Assembly (NCBI GenBank): GCA_963837775.1
Contig: CAWIOX010000032.1
Span: 1-64,000 of the forward strand
Length of the DNA stretch: 64,000 nt
Origin: CAWIOX01 sp963837775
GTDB taxonomy: Bacteria; Pseudomonadota; Gammaproteobacteria; Burkholderiales; Burkholderiaceae_D
Direction: 5' to 3'
The position numbers and the translations under genes were made by a program. The number at the start of each line of letters is the position of its first letter. Position 1 is the stretch's first letter. Below, piece after piece: positions 17,090 through 25,520 of this stretch. The notes under the pieces were generated by a model. That model ran no database searches and was not told the DNA's origin. It saw nothing but the letters and a program-made list of their open reading frames with translations.

Positions 17090-17671
17090 ATGTCCACCTC
17101 CCCCGCATCCGCCCCGGCCGCCCCCGCGTCAACAACCAAACCTGCGCCGGCCTCCTGGCGCATCTTGTTCTGGACCTTCGCCTGGGTCGGGCTGTCCGGC
17201 TTCGGCGGCGTGCTGCCGTGGGTGCGGCGGGTGCTGGTCGAGCAGAAGAAATGGATGACGCCGGCCGAGTTCACCGAACTGCTCAGCATGGGGCAGCTGG
17301 TGCCCGGCCCCAGCGTATCGAATTTCGCGGTGATGCTGGGGCGGCGCTACTTCGGACTGAAGGGCGCTTGCGCCGCCGTGATGGGACTGTATTTTTTCCC
17401 GATGTGCATCATCCTGGTGCTGGGCTACCTGTACCAGTCGTATGGCCAGCAGCCGCTGGTGCAGCACATCCTGGACGGCGTGAAACCGGTGTCGGCCGGA
17501 CTGGTGCTCGCGACCTCGATCAAGCTGGTCGCCAGCCTGCCGCGCTCGCTGCATACCGCGCTGTTCGTGGCGCTGACCTTCATCGCCGTCACCTTGCTGC
17601 ACCTGCCGCTGGTGCTGACCATGCTGGTGCTGGCGCCGGTTGCGATTGCCGTGGCCTGGAGGCAGCGATGA
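17090..17671 (+). CDS. chrA: Chromate transporter, N-terminal half (short-chain CHR)
   Basis: A 193-residue membrane protein of the CHR superfamily, single-domain form. After a Pro/Ala-rich start it has the signature FAWVGLSGFGGVLPWVRR, then MGQLVPGPSVSNFAVMLG, and about six hydrophobic helices. CHR proteins export chromate. The stop overlaps the start of the second CHR gene (ATGA), so the two halves are made together, probably as a heterodimer. No clear ribosome-binding site precedes the ATG at 17090. Confidence 0.88.
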   Translation: MSTSPASAPAAPASTTKPAPASWRILFWTFAWVGLSGFGGVLPWVRRVLVEQKKWMTPAEFTELLSMGQLVPGPSVSNFAVMLGRRYFGLKGACAAVMGLYFFPMCIILVLGYLYQSYGQQPLVQHILDGVKPVSAGLVLATSIKLVASLPRSLHTALFVALTFIAVTLLHLPLVLTMLVLAPVAIAVAWRQR

Positions 17672-18192
17672 GTCCGTCCGAGCTGATCGCCATGAGCCTG
17701 CACATGGCAATGCTGTCGCTGGTGTCGGTCGGCGGCGTCACTGCAGTCTTGCCCGACATCCACCGCTATGTGGTGGAGGCGCAGGGCTGGATGAACAGCG
17801 AGCAGTTTGCCGCGCTGTTCGCGCTGTCGCAGGCGGCGCCCGGACCGAATGCGCTGTTCATCACGCTGTTCGGGCTGCAGATGGCCGGCCTGCCCGGTGC
17901 GTTCGGCGCGACCTTCGGCATGTTCGCACCGTCGTCGCTGCTCGCGTATCACGCGGTCGGCTGGGCCGACCTGTTCGCCCATACCCGCTGGCTCAACGCG
18001 TTCCGCCGCGGCATGGCACCGATCACGGTCGGCCTGGTGCTGAGCAGCGGCTTCCTGCTGGCGCGGGCGGCCGATATCCGCTGGTCCAGCGTGCTCCTGA
18101 CCGCCCTCACGGTGGCGGTGCTGCTGCTGCGCAGCCGCTGGAATCCGCTGTGGCTGATCGTGGCCGGCGCGCTGTTCGGCCTGCTGGCATGA
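17668..18192 (+). CDS. Chromate transporter, C-terminal half (short-chain CHR)
   Basis: A 174-residue CHR-domain membrane protein. It carries SLVSVGGVTAVLPDIHRYVV and LFALSQAAPGPNALFITLFG, which correspond to the GGxxxxLP and GPxxN signatures of the second domain of full-length ChrA. The ATG at 17668 overlaps the stop of the first half, and GGAGG lies 6-7 nt upstream. Paired short CHR genes work together in the few cases tested. A longer frame exists but starts inside the upstream gene and is rejected. Confidence 0.88.
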   Translation: MSPSELIAMSLHMAMLSLVSVGGVTAVLPDIHRYVVEAQGWMNSEQFAALFALSQAAPGPNALFITLFGLQMAGLPGAFGATFGMFAPSSLLAYHAVGWADLFAHTRWLNAFRRGMAPITVGLVLSSGFLLARAADIRWSSVLLTALTVAVLLLRSRWNPLWLIVAGALFGLLA

Positions 18193-18204
18193 CATCATAC
18201 TGCG

Positions 18205-18280
18205 CCGTGTATGACTTGAAACTACTGCATTGCCGCAATCAGTCATTGCGGGTACAACAGATACTCCCTATTTTTCAGAA
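18205..18280 (+). repeat. Possible divergent copy of the intergenic repeat family (F)
   Basis: This stretch contains TTGCCGCAATCA, shared with copies A and B, and a CCGCAAT-n5-ATTGCGG hairpin at the place where copy D has its central hairpin. Its right end carries ATAC but not the full ATAC-N8-GTAT. Membership is uncertain. Confidence 0.4.
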
Positions 18281-18355
18281 AAGCATGCAGGCATCGGCAG
18301 CGCCAAAACAGCCCGTTGCGATCCTGTTCCAATTCAATTTTTCAAGGCGACAGAC

Positions 18356-19201
18356 ATGGATGCAGTGACATCGGTTCAATTCGGGCAATTGCCTGCGGTT
18401 TGCCTGCAGGCGCCCGACGGCGCGCAAGCGACCATCACGCTGTTCGGCGCGCATCTGGTGTCGTGGGTGCCGGCCGGCGGCAGCGAACGCCTGTTTTGCA
18501 GCACGCGCTCGGCGCTGGACGGCAGCAAGGCGATCCGCGGCGGGGTGCCGCTGATATTTCCGCAATTCGCGGCCCGCGGCGACGGCATGCGCCACGGCTT
18601 CGCGCGCGTCAGCAACTGGCGCCTGGCCGCCAGCGGCGTCGAGCACGATGCCGCCTTTGCCGAGTTCGCGCTCAGCTCGGCCGACCCGCTGGCTGCAGAG
18701 TGGCCGCACGGTTTTGAATTGCGGTTCCGGGTTTCGCTAAAGGCGGACACTGTGCAACTGGCCTTGCGCGTGCGCAATAGCGGCAGCGCTGCGTTTTCGT
18801 TTGCCGCCGCGCTGCACACCTATTTCAAGGTCGATGATCTGGCCGCCGTCAGCATCGACGGGCTGGAGGGCACGCTGTACTCCGACCAGGCCTGCAAGCC
18901 GCCGCAGGGCGGGCGCCAAAGCGAAGCGCTATTGCGCTGCCCGGACCAGCTGGATCGTCTTTACCATGCGATTCCGGGCGATCTGGCGCTCTGGACCGGG
19001 TCCGGCACGCTGCACTGGCAGCAGCAGGGTTTCGGCGATGCGGTGGTCTGGAATCCGGGCGCAGCCGACGCGGCGGCGCTGTCCGATCTGGCCGACGACG
19101 AATTCCGCCATTTCATCTGCGTCGAACCGGCGCTGATCGATCCCTGCCGGCTGGAGCCGGGGCAGGAATGGCTGGGATGCCACCAGCTGCAGAGCGCCTG
19201 A
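18356..19201 (+). CDS. Aldose 1-epimerase-like (D-hexose-6-phosphate mutarotase) protein
   Basis: A 281-residue beta-sandwich protein of the galactose-mutarotase fold, closest in pattern to YeaD hexose-6-phosphate mutarotases: AHLVSWVPAGG, then AIRGGVPLIFPQFAARG with the basic residues of the phosphate site, MRHGFARVSNW with the conserved His, ALHTYFKVDD, and VVWNPGAADAAAL. It interconverts alpha and beta anomers of sugar phosphates in the cytoplasm. I start at the ATG at 18356 (AAGG 9 nt upstream); the longer frame from 18230 passes through the repeat-like leader. Confidence 0.88.
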   Translation: MDAVTSVQFGQLPAVCLQAPDGAQATITLFGAHLVSWVPAGGSERLFCSTRSALDGSKAIRGGVPLIFPQFAARGDGMRHGFARVSNWRLAASGVEHDAAFAEFALSSADPLAAEWPHGFELRFRVSLKADTVQLALRVRNSGSAAFSFAAALHTYFKVDDLAAVSIDGLEGTLYSDQACKPPQGGRQSEALLRCPDQLDRLYHAIPGDLALWTGSGTLHWQQQGFGDAVVWNPGAADAAALSDLADDEFRHFICVEPALIDPCRLEPGQEWLGCHQLQSA

Positions 19202-19210
19202 AACTGGAAC

Positions 19211-20260
19211 CTAGTTCGACTCCTTGATCAGGCGGCCGGAGCCGGCTTGTATCGGCCGCGCATTCATCGGATACAGGCGCCCGAAAATCCCGATCTGGTC
19301 GGGCGACAGCTGCACCGGCTGCTTCATCACCATCCACAACACGCCCTCGCTGCACGGCGGCGTGGTGAGCGAACCCATGTAGGTATAGTATTCGCGCCGT
19401 TCCGGCAGCAGCTGATTCATGTCGATCAGGCTGGTCGGGATGACCGGGTCATTTCTTTCCAGCGGCAGGTTGTTCCATATCGTCTGCACCAGGCCATTCG
19501 GATTGCCGCCATTGAGCAGCACCGCGACCACCGCCAGCTTGCCGTCGACATCCTTGTGCACCAGATGCGCGACCATGTCGGAGGCTCTGCCGTTGATGCG
19601 CTCTTCGGACGGTCGATGGAAGTGGAATTGCACCAGTTCGTACATTTTCCCCATCACGGCAATATGGTTGCCGCCGCCCAGATTGACCTGCACCGTATGG
19701 CCGTTGTCGAGCACATTGAAGCGGGCCGGCTTGTAGTCGAACACGATCGGTTCCAGCTCGACCCTGATGCCGTCGCGGATGTCGATCGGCGACTGGCGCG
19801 TGCCGAGATCGCACTTGGCCCAGTCGGCATTGAGTTTGCCCCAGCGGATCGGCGCGCCCTCGCCTTCATAGCTCCAGTGCGCCGCTGCATGGCTGCTCGG
19901 CCCGTGTCCGCCCGACGCCATGCTTTCACGCTCGGCCGATGATTTATCAGCGACGACGGTTTTTTTACGGCGCAGCGCGAGCTTGGCGGCATTCCGTTCC
20001 TTCAGGGCGGCCAGCCGGCTGGCAATCTTGGCCGACAGCACATCGGCCTCCTGCATGTATTGGGTATCGACCGGCGCAGCGCGCCTGGCTGCCGCCTTGT
20101 AGGCGTCCTTGGTCGGTATCTTGGGAAGTTCCGGTTTGATGCTTTCGGTTCTGGACGAGGCCGCCTCAGCAGATTTCCTGACCGGCGCCTCATGGTCGGT
20201 GTTTGCCATTGCCCCGGCAAGAGTGAAAACGCAGGCAGACAGAACGATCAAATTACGCAT
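19211..20260 (-). CDS. Alpha-class carbonic anhydrase, exported, with N-terminal extension
   Basis: A 349-residue precursor: signal peptide (about residues 1-19, ending ...GAMA), a Lys/Ala-rich extension to about residue 125, then an alpha-carbonic anhydrase domain. The domain shows WSYEGEGAPIRWGKL, RQSPIDI, zinc-ligand histidines in LVQFHFHRPSEERING and MVAHLVH, and the late SLTTPPCSEGVLWMVM. It hydrates CO2 to bicarbonate in the periplasm. The extension of about 100 residues (KIASRLAALKERNAAKLALR) looks helical or coiled coil and is longer than usual. It lies convergent to the mutarotase gene. Confidence 0.92.
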   Translation of the reverse strand: MRNLIVLSACVFTLAGAMANTDHEAPVRKSAEAASSRTESIKPELPKIPTKDAYKAAARRAAPVDTQYMQEADVLSAKIASRLAALKERNAAKLALRRKKTVVADKSSAERESMASGGHGPSSHAAAHWSYEGEGAPIRWGKLNADWAKCDLGTRQSPIDIRDGIRVELEPIVFDYKPARFNVLDNGHTVQVNLGGGNHIAVMGKMYELVQFHFHRPSEERINGRASDMVAHLVHKDVDGKLAVVAVLLNGGNPNGLVQTIWNNLPLERNDPVIPTSLIDMNQLLPERREYYTYMGSLTTPPCSEGVLWMVMKQPVQLSPDQIGIFGRLYPMNARPIQAGSGRLIKESN

Positions 20261-20357
20261 GGTGCTCCGGATGGAATGAGGTCAGTACGCTGCTCTACGG
20301 CAAGAAATGCCGAAAACTTGAGCCGCAGCCCTTCCTTCCATGCTGATCAACGGCATC

Positions 20358-20783
20358 TCATGGGCGACATGTCGTTGCGGCAACCCCGGCCAGCGCAGCA
20401 ATGATCGGGCACGGCCTGGCTTGGCCGGTCGCCTCGCATTCATGAATCAGATGCGCCAGCACCGTCTCCATCTTGGCCAGATCGGCGATCTTGGCGCGGA
20501 TATGCGCCAGTTTGTCGGCCGCCAGTTGCCTGACCGCCTGGCGATCGGAGCCGTCTTCCAGCTGCAGCAAGGTGGCGATCTGTTCCAGCGAGAAGCCCAG
20601 TTCCTGCGAGCGCTTGATGAAACGGATGCGGTCGGCCAGTTCCGGCAGATAGGTACGGAACGCGCCATCCGGCGAAGCGGGCGTCGGCAACAGATTGCGG
20701 CGCTGGTAATAACGCACCGTCTCGACCCCGACCCCGGCGGCACTCGCCAGTTTTCCTATCGTCAATTGATTCGTGCTGGTCAT
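20358..20783 (-). CDS. MerR family metal-responsive regulator
   Basis: A 141-residue MerR-type activator. The HTH reads LTIGKLASAAGVGVETVRYYQRRNLL, followed by a dimerisation helix and a C-terminal metal loop CEATGQARPCPIIAAL, close to the second and third cysteines of MerR. The first MerR cysteine is missing (LEDGSDRQAV), so it is not a typical mercury sensor; a Cu, Cd or Pb-type sensor is likelier. I start at the ATG at 20783, which has GAGG 6 nt upstream. It is divergent from the copper ATPase, with a 20-bp-spaced promoter and dyad between them. Confidence 0.88.
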   Translation of the reverse strand: MTSTNQLTIGKLASAAGVGVETVRYYQRRNLLPTPASPDGAFRTYLPELADRIRFIKRSQELGFSLEQIATLLQLEDGSDRQAVRQLAADKLAHIRAKIADLAKMETVLAHLIHECEATGQARPCPIIAALAGVAATTCRP

Positions 20784-20802
20784 GATATGCCTCAAAAAAT
20801 CC

Positions 20803-20834
20803 TTGACCCTGTTGTCAGGTACAGAGTCTATACT
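20803..20834 (+). promoter_or_regulatory. MerR-type promoter and operator of the copper ATPase gene
   Basis: TTGACC (20803-20808) and TATACT (20829-20834) are separated by 20 bp, the overlong spacing characteristic of MerR-family targets. Inside it lies the dyad ACCCTGT-N8-ACAGAGT (20806-20827). This is the expected binding site of the divergent MerR regulator, driving the ATPase gene. Confidence 0.8.
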
Positions 20835-20878
20835 ATGATTAAAGTAGTTTCATGACAAGGCTCTTGACGAGGTCAGCA

Positions 20879-23731
20879 ATGCACAAACCCCCACACCGGC
20901 ACGGCAATCCTGCCGGCGAACATCCGAACCACCAGGGCTGCGGCTGCCATCCGGCAGCCAAAGAAAGCGTGCCGGTTCCGCCCTCCGAGAAACGCTACAC
21001 CGACCCGGTATGCGGGATGCGGGTCGCCGCCGATCCGGACAAGAAAGTGGTGCATGAAGGCCAGGCCTATTATTTTTGCAGCACCGGTTGCAGGACCAAG
21101 TTCCGCACCGACCCGCAAGCCTATGTGAAGAAACGCAAACTGATCAACGTGCCGGTGATCGCCGCCGCGATGGAAAGCGCCTCCCAGGCCGCCTCGGGCG
21201 ACGGCAGCGACAAGCCGCACATCGACCCGGTATGCGGGATGAAGGCGGCGGCCAATCCGGAAAAATCAGCCGAATACCAGGGCGCCACCTACTATTTCTG
21301 CTGCCTGTCGTGCGTGGCGAAATTCAAGGCCAATCCCGCAGCCTACCTGCACCCCGCTCCGGCGGCGGCATCCGCAAGCAGTTCATGCTGCGACGCGTCA
21401 CCGGCAGTTGCAACGACAGCCGACGACAAGCCGTACACCGACCCGGTATGCGGGATGAAGGCGGCGGCCAACCCGGAAAAATCGGCCGAATACCAGGGCA
21501 CCACCTATTATTTCTGCAGCACGGGCTGCGCCGCCAAGTTCCGCGCCAATCCGCAGCAGATCCTCGACCACCCGCCGCAACCGATGCAGCCCCGCAGCCG
21601 CAGCAAGCCGGCCGCGGCAGACGCGATCTACACCTGCCCGATGGACCCGGAAGTGCAGCAGATCGGCCCCGGCATCTGCCCCAAGTGCGGGATGGCGCTG
21701 GAACCGATGGATGCCAGCGCCGAAGAAGACACCACCGAACTGGACGACATGCGGCGCCGCCTGCAGGTGTGCGCCGTACTGTCGCTGCCGCTGCTGCTGA
21801 TGGCGATGGGCGACATGATCCCCGGCGCAGACATTGCTCACCGCATCGGCATGAACACCTTCAACTGGCTGCAGGCGGCGCTGGCTTTCCCGGTCGTGCT
21901 GTGGGGCGGACGGCCATTCTTTGAACGTGCGATCGCGTCCTTCCGCAGCTGGAACCTGAACATGTTCAGCCTGATCGGGATCGGCACCGCAGCCGCCTTC
22001 CTGTTCAGCGTGGTGGCGCTGCTGTTCCCGGCGCTGCTGCCGGATGCGTTCAAGATGAACGGCATGGTGCCGCTGTATTTCGAGGCATCGGCAGTCATCA
22101 TCACGCTGGTATTGCTGGGGCAGGTGCTGGAATTGCGCGCGCGTTCGCAAACCAACGGCGCGATCAGGGCGCTGCTGGCACTGGCGCCCAATACCGCAGT
22201 CCGGGTCAAGCCCGATGGCAGCGAGGAAACCGTGCATCTGGATCAGGTGCAGGTCGGCGATCTGCTGCGCGTGAAGCCGGGCGACAAGATCCCGGTCGAC
22301 GGCACGCTGACCGATGGCCGTTCGAATGTCGATGAATCGATGCTCAGCGGCGAACCGATGCCGGTCGAAAAACGTGCCGGCAGCAAGGCCAGCGCGGGCA
22401 CGGTCAACCAGACCGGCTCCTTTGTGCTGCGCGCCGAGAAAGTCGGCGCCGATACCCTGCTCGCGCATATCGTGCAGATGGTCAATGAGGCCAGCCGCTC
22501 GCGCGCGCCGATCCAGAAACTGGCCGACAAGGTGGCCGGCTGGTTCGTGCCGGGGGTGATGGCGGCGGCCGTCATCACCTTCCTGATGTGGGCCTGGTTC
22601 GGGCCGACGCCGGCGCTGGCCAACGGACTGGTGGCGGCGGTCTCGGTGCTGATCATCGCCTGCCCGTGCGCGCTGGGGCTGGCGACGCCGATCTCGATCA
22701 TGGTCGGCATCGGGCGCGGCGCGCGCGAAGGGATCCTGATCAAGGATGCCGAAGCGCTGGAGCGGCTGGAAAAAGTCGATACGCTGGTGGTCGACAAGAC
22801 CGGCACCCTGACCGAAGGCAAGCCCAGCGTGCAGCAGCTGAGCGCGGCCAGCGGCTTCCGCAAGACCGATGTGCTGGCCTATGCCGCCGCGCTGGAGCGC
22901 ATGAGTGAACACCCGCTGGCCCAGGCCATCGTCCGCCATGCGCAGGAAAACGGCGCGCCGGCAAAAGAGGTCAGCCATTTCAATTCGATCACCGGCAAGG
23001 GCGTGCAGGGGCAGATCGGCGGCGCCGCGGTGGCGTTCGGCAACCTGCGCCTGATGCAGGAGGCCGGCATCGACATGGGGCTGCTGCAGAGCGAGGCGCA
23101 AACCCTGCGCGAACAGGGGCAGACCGTGATGTTCCTGGCCATCGGCCAGCAACTGGCCGGCCTGATCAGCGTCGCCGACCCGATCAAGGCCAGCACGCCG
23201 GAAGCGATCCGGCTGCTGCACGCGTCCGGGCTGCGCATCGTGATGCTGACCGGCGACAATGCCGCCACCGCCGCAGCGGTCGGCCTGCGCCTCGGGATCG
23301 ATGAAGTCAAGGCGGAAGTATTGCCGGAAGACAAATTCCGCCACATCCAGGCACTGCAGCAGCAGGGCCACGTCGTCGCGATGGCCGGCGATGGCGTCAA
23401 TGACGCGCCGGCGCTGGCGCAAGCCGATGTCGGCATCGCGATGGGCAGCGGCACCGATGTCGCGATGAACAGCGCGCGCGTGGTGCTGGTCAAGGGCGAT
23501 CTGCGCGGCATCGCCAAGGCGCGCCTGCTGAGCCGCAACACCATGCGCAACATCCGGCAAAACCTGTTCTTCGCGTTCATCTACAACTTCGTCGGGGTGC
23601 CGATTGCGGCAGGCGTGCTGTACCCGTGGCTGGGCATCGTGCTCAGCCCGATGCTCGCCAGTGCGGCAATGAGCTTCAGTTCGGTATCGGTCATCGGCAA
23701 TGCCTTGCGTCTGCGCAAGAGCAAAATGTAA
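20879..23731 (+). CDS. Copper-translocating P1B-ATPase with three YHS domains
   Basis: A P-type ATPase of about 950 residues that exports Cu(I) or Ag(I) across the inner membrane. The N-terminus holds three YHS domains, each with DPVCGM and a second cysteine pair in YYFC-x2-x-C, then a heavy-metal-binding module (YTCPMDPE...CPKCGM). The core has CPCALGLATP in TM6, D639-KTGTLTEG, MLTGDN, GDGVNDAPALAQ, and the late YN and MSFSSVSV residues typical of Cu(I) pumps. I start at the ATG at 20879 (GAGG 6 nt before); an upstream ATG lies at 20852. Three YHS copies are unusual, since one is common. Confidence 0.93.
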   Translation: MHKPPHRHGNPAGEHPNHQGCGCHPAAKESVPVPPSEKRYTDPVCGMRVAADPDKKVVHEGQAYYFCSTGCRTKFRTDPQAYVKKRKLINVPVIAAAMESASQAASGDGSDKPHIDPVCGMKAAANPEKSAEYQGATYYFCCLSCVAKFKANPAAYLHPAPAAASASSSCCDASPAVATTADDKPYTDPVCGMKAAANPEKSAEYQGTTYYFCSTGCAAKFRANPQQILDHPPQPMQPRSRSKPAAADAIYTCPMDPEVQQIGPGICPKCGMALEPMDASAEEDTTELDDMRRRLQVCAVLSLPLLLMAMGDMIPGADIAHRIGMNTFNWLQAALAFPVVLWGGRPFFERAIASFRSWNLNMFSLIGIGTAAAFLFSVVALLFPALLPDAFKMNGMVPLYFEASAVIITLVLLGQVLELRARSQTNGAIRALLALAPNTAVRVKPDGSEETVHLDQVQVGDLLRVKPGDKIPVDGTLTDGRSNVDESMLSGEPMPVEKRAGSKASAGTVNQTGSFVLRAEKVGADTLLAHIVQMVNEASRSRAPIQKLADKVAGWFVPGVMAAAVITFLMWAWFGPTPALANGLVAAVSVLIIACPCALGLATPISIMVGIGRGAREGILIKDAEALERLEKVDTLVVDKTGTLTEGKPSVQQLSAASGFRKTDVLAYAAALERMSEHPLAQAIVRHAQENGAPAKEVSHFNSITGKGVQGQIGGAAVAFGNLRLMQEAGIDMGLLQSEAQTLREQGQTVMFLAIGQQLAGLISVADPIKASTPEAIRLLHASGLRIVMLTGDNAATAAAVGLRLGIDEVKAEVLPEDKFRHIQALQQQGHVVAMAGDGVNDAPALAQADVGIAMGSGTDVAMNSARVVLVKGDLRGIAKARLLSRNTMRNIRQNLFFAFIYNFVGVPIAAGVLYPWLGIVLSPMLASAAMSFSSVSVIGNALRLRKSKM

Positions 23732-23736
23732 GGGCG

Positions 23737-23769
23737 AAAAAAAAGCCCCGCAGCGCTGGCTGCGGGGCT
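23737..23769 (-). terminator. Rho-independent terminator of dedA
   Basis: The 10-bp stem AGCCCCGCAG (23744-23753 with 23760-23769) has a 6-nt loop and is followed, on the minus strand, by eight Ts. It lies 17 bp past the dedA-like stop. It may also stop transcription from the ATPase gene, whose stop is just before it. Confidence 0.85.
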
Positions 23770-23786
23770 GCGATACATCAGGACAG

Positions 23787-24440
23787 TCAGGCCAGCGACT
23801 TGCCCCTCATTTTCTTGTAAAACTTCCACAGGCCGCCCAGCATCAGGGGCACCACCGCAGCGGCCACGCCGATCAGCACGATGGTGTTGAGATGATCGCG
23901 GATCACCGGAATGTTGCCGAAAAAATAACCTGCGGAGACCAGGCCGGTCACCCACAGCAGCGCGCCGCTCACGTTGTATAACTGGAATTTGGACCAGGTC
24001 ATCTCCGACACGCCGGCCACGAACGGCGCAAAAGTACGCACGATAGGGACGAAACGGCACAGGATGATGGTCTTGCCGCCATGCTTTTCAAAAAACAGGT
24101 GGGTCCGGTGCAGCGCCGCCTTGTCCAGCCATTTGTAATCGTGCGTAAACACCTTGTGCCCGATCAGCGAACCAATCCAGTAATTGAGCGTATTGCCGCC
24201 AATCGCCGCCACCAGCAACAAGCCGATCAGGAGCAGCACATTCATGTCGCCGGTCGCGCAAAACGCGCCGCCGATGAAGAGCAGGGTATCGCCCGGCAGA
24301 AACGGAAACACCACCAGCCCGGTTTCGGCAAAAACGATCGCAAACAGCACGATGTACACCAGCGTGCCGTATTGCTCGATAAAGACGCCCAGCGTCTTGT
24401 CGACATGCAGAATCATGTCGAAAAATTGCATGAAATCCAT
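23787..24440 (-). CDS. DedA family membrane protein
   Basis: A 217-residue inner-membrane protein of the DedA/SNARE-associated (VTT) family. Typical elements are VFAETGLVVFPFLPGDTLLF, the IGGNTLNYWIGSLIGHKV re-entrant region, FFEKHGGKTIILCRFVPIVRTFAPFVAG with the conserved Glu, Arg and Pro, and four or so hydrophobic helices. DedA proteins affect membrane potential, envelope integrity and undecaprenyl-phosphate recycling. I start at the ATG at 24440, which has AAGGAG 5-6 nt upstream; the frame runs further but without signals. It is followed by a strong terminator. Confidence 0.9.
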   Translation of the reverse strand: MDFMQFFDMILHVDKTLGVFIEQYGTLVYIVLFAIVFAETGLVVFPFLPGDTLLFIGGAFCATGDMNVLLLIGLLLVAAIGGNTLNYWIGSLIGHKVFTHDYKWLDKAALHRTHLFFEKHGGKTIILCRFVPIVRTFAPFVAGVSEMTWSKFQLYNVSGALLWVTGLVSAGYFFGNIPVIRDHLNTIVLIGVAAAVVPLMLGGLWKFYKKMRGKSLA

Positions 24441-24660
24441 AACTCTCCTTGTTTGCGGCGAAATCATACACCAGCACGCAGCAATGCCGCCGAGCGGAAG
24501 CCGACAACTCCCCGCTGCCGTTTGATTGCAATGTTTATCCGGAATCAATATGACGTAGGCAAATACACAATATCTTTATTAAAGAGTGCGGTGTAAAACG
24601 GTGCCGGACTTATACGATCGGGCCATGAAATTCCCCATGAATCCTTCATCTGGAGCAGCC

Positions 24661-24972
24661 ATGACAATATACAAACGCATCAGCGCCATTTTCCTCGCCA
24701 TCGTGCTGTTTTCCATGCTCGGATGTGCCTCTACGGCCAAGCAGGAAGGCACCGGCGAGTACGTAGACGACACCGTCATCACGACCAAGGTGAAAGCAGC
24801 GATTTTCAATGAGCCGATGCTCAAGAGCACTGAAATCAATGTCGAAACCTACAAGGGTGTGGTGCAATTGAGCGGTTTCGTCAGCTCTGAAGCCAGCATC
24901 AAGAAAGCGGTCGAAGTGACGCGCAGCGTCAAGGGCGTAACCTCCGTCAAGAACGACATGCGCGTGAAGTGA
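24661..24972 (+). CDS. BON-domain lipoprotein
   Basis: A 103-residue exported lipoprotein. Its signal peptide ends in the lipobox SMLGCAST, so the Cys near residue 21 would be lipidated. The rest is a single BON domain (DDTVITTKVKAAIFNEPM, then GVVQLSGFVSSEASIKKAVE and GVTSVKNDMRVK), as in OsmY- and DolP-related proteins of the outer membrane. GGAG stands 7 nt before the ATG at 24661. It probably belongs with the small coiled-coil gene that follows after 74 bp. Confidence 0.88.
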   Translation: MTIYKRISAIFLAIVLFSMLGCASTAKQEGTGEYVDDTVITTKVKAAIFNEPMLKSTEINVETYKGVVQLSGFVSSEASIKKAVEVTRSVKGVTSVKNDMRVK

Positions 24973-25046
24973 TTCGATGTATCCATCAAAGGTGAACGCG
25001 GCGATTCAAGCGCCGCGCTTGCATCTTATTCAGAAAGAGATAGCAC

Positions 25047-25334
25047 ATGGAAACCAAGGATGCCTACAAGCAAAAAATGGAGGCGCAACTGAAAGAATGG
25101 GACGCCCAAGTCAAGCTGCTGGCGGCGAAGATGGAAAGCGCCGGAGCCGACGCGAAGCTGAAGTATGCGCAAGAACTCGAGAAACTGCGCGCCACCCAGC
25201 ATGAGGCGGTCGACAAGATGAAAGAACTGGACAATGCCAGCATCGAGGCCTGGGACAAGCTCAAGGAATCGGCCGACAAGACCTGGGATGACATGAAACA
25301 CAGCATCACCAATCTTTTTTCCAAGTTCAAATAA
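25047..25334 (+). CDS. Small coiled-coil protein
   Basis: A 95-residue soluble, highly charged helical protein (YKQKMEAQLKEWDAQVKLLA at the start, TWDDMKHSITNLFSKFK at the end). The heptad-like spacing of Leu, Ala and Met suggests a long coiled coil, similar to sll1863-like stress-associated proteins. AGAAAGAGAT lies before the ATG. No catalytic motif is seen. Its position after the BON lipoprotein suggests an envelope or stress role, but that is only contextual. Confidence 0.7.
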   Translation: METKDAYKQKMEAQLKEWDAQVKLLAAKMESAGADAKLKYAQELEKLRATQHEAVDKMKELDNASIEAWDKLKESADKTWDDMKHSITNLFSKFK

Positions 25335-25389
25335 GGACGTCGGCGCATCCGATCGCGCCTGCATTCGCCTGCCATAAAGTAAATTCTGA

Positions 25390-25468
25390 GGGGGTATCAT
25401 CAAAATACCCCCGCTTCCCGCACGGTTTCATTGCCTCTTAAAAAATACCCGCCCCAGTATATAAAACC
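25390..25468 (+). repeat. Intergenic repeat family, copy C
   Basis: GGGGGTATCATCAAAATACC opens this copy; its first half folds as GGGGGTAT with ATACCCCC. The end has ATAC-N8-GTAT with a C-rich loop. It lies in the leader of mutL, 53 bp before the start codon. Confidence 0.6.
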
Positions 25469-25520
25469 GTCAAAAACCGCCGCCGCACCTGTCAGACAGC
25501 CGGGCGTTATAATCCCGCCC

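Noticed and set aside
21398..23560. 720-codon open frame antisense to the copper ATPase
   Set aside because: It is a mirror of GC-rich codon use in the ATPase gene, rich in Arg/His/Gln/Asp, with no domain and no translation signal.
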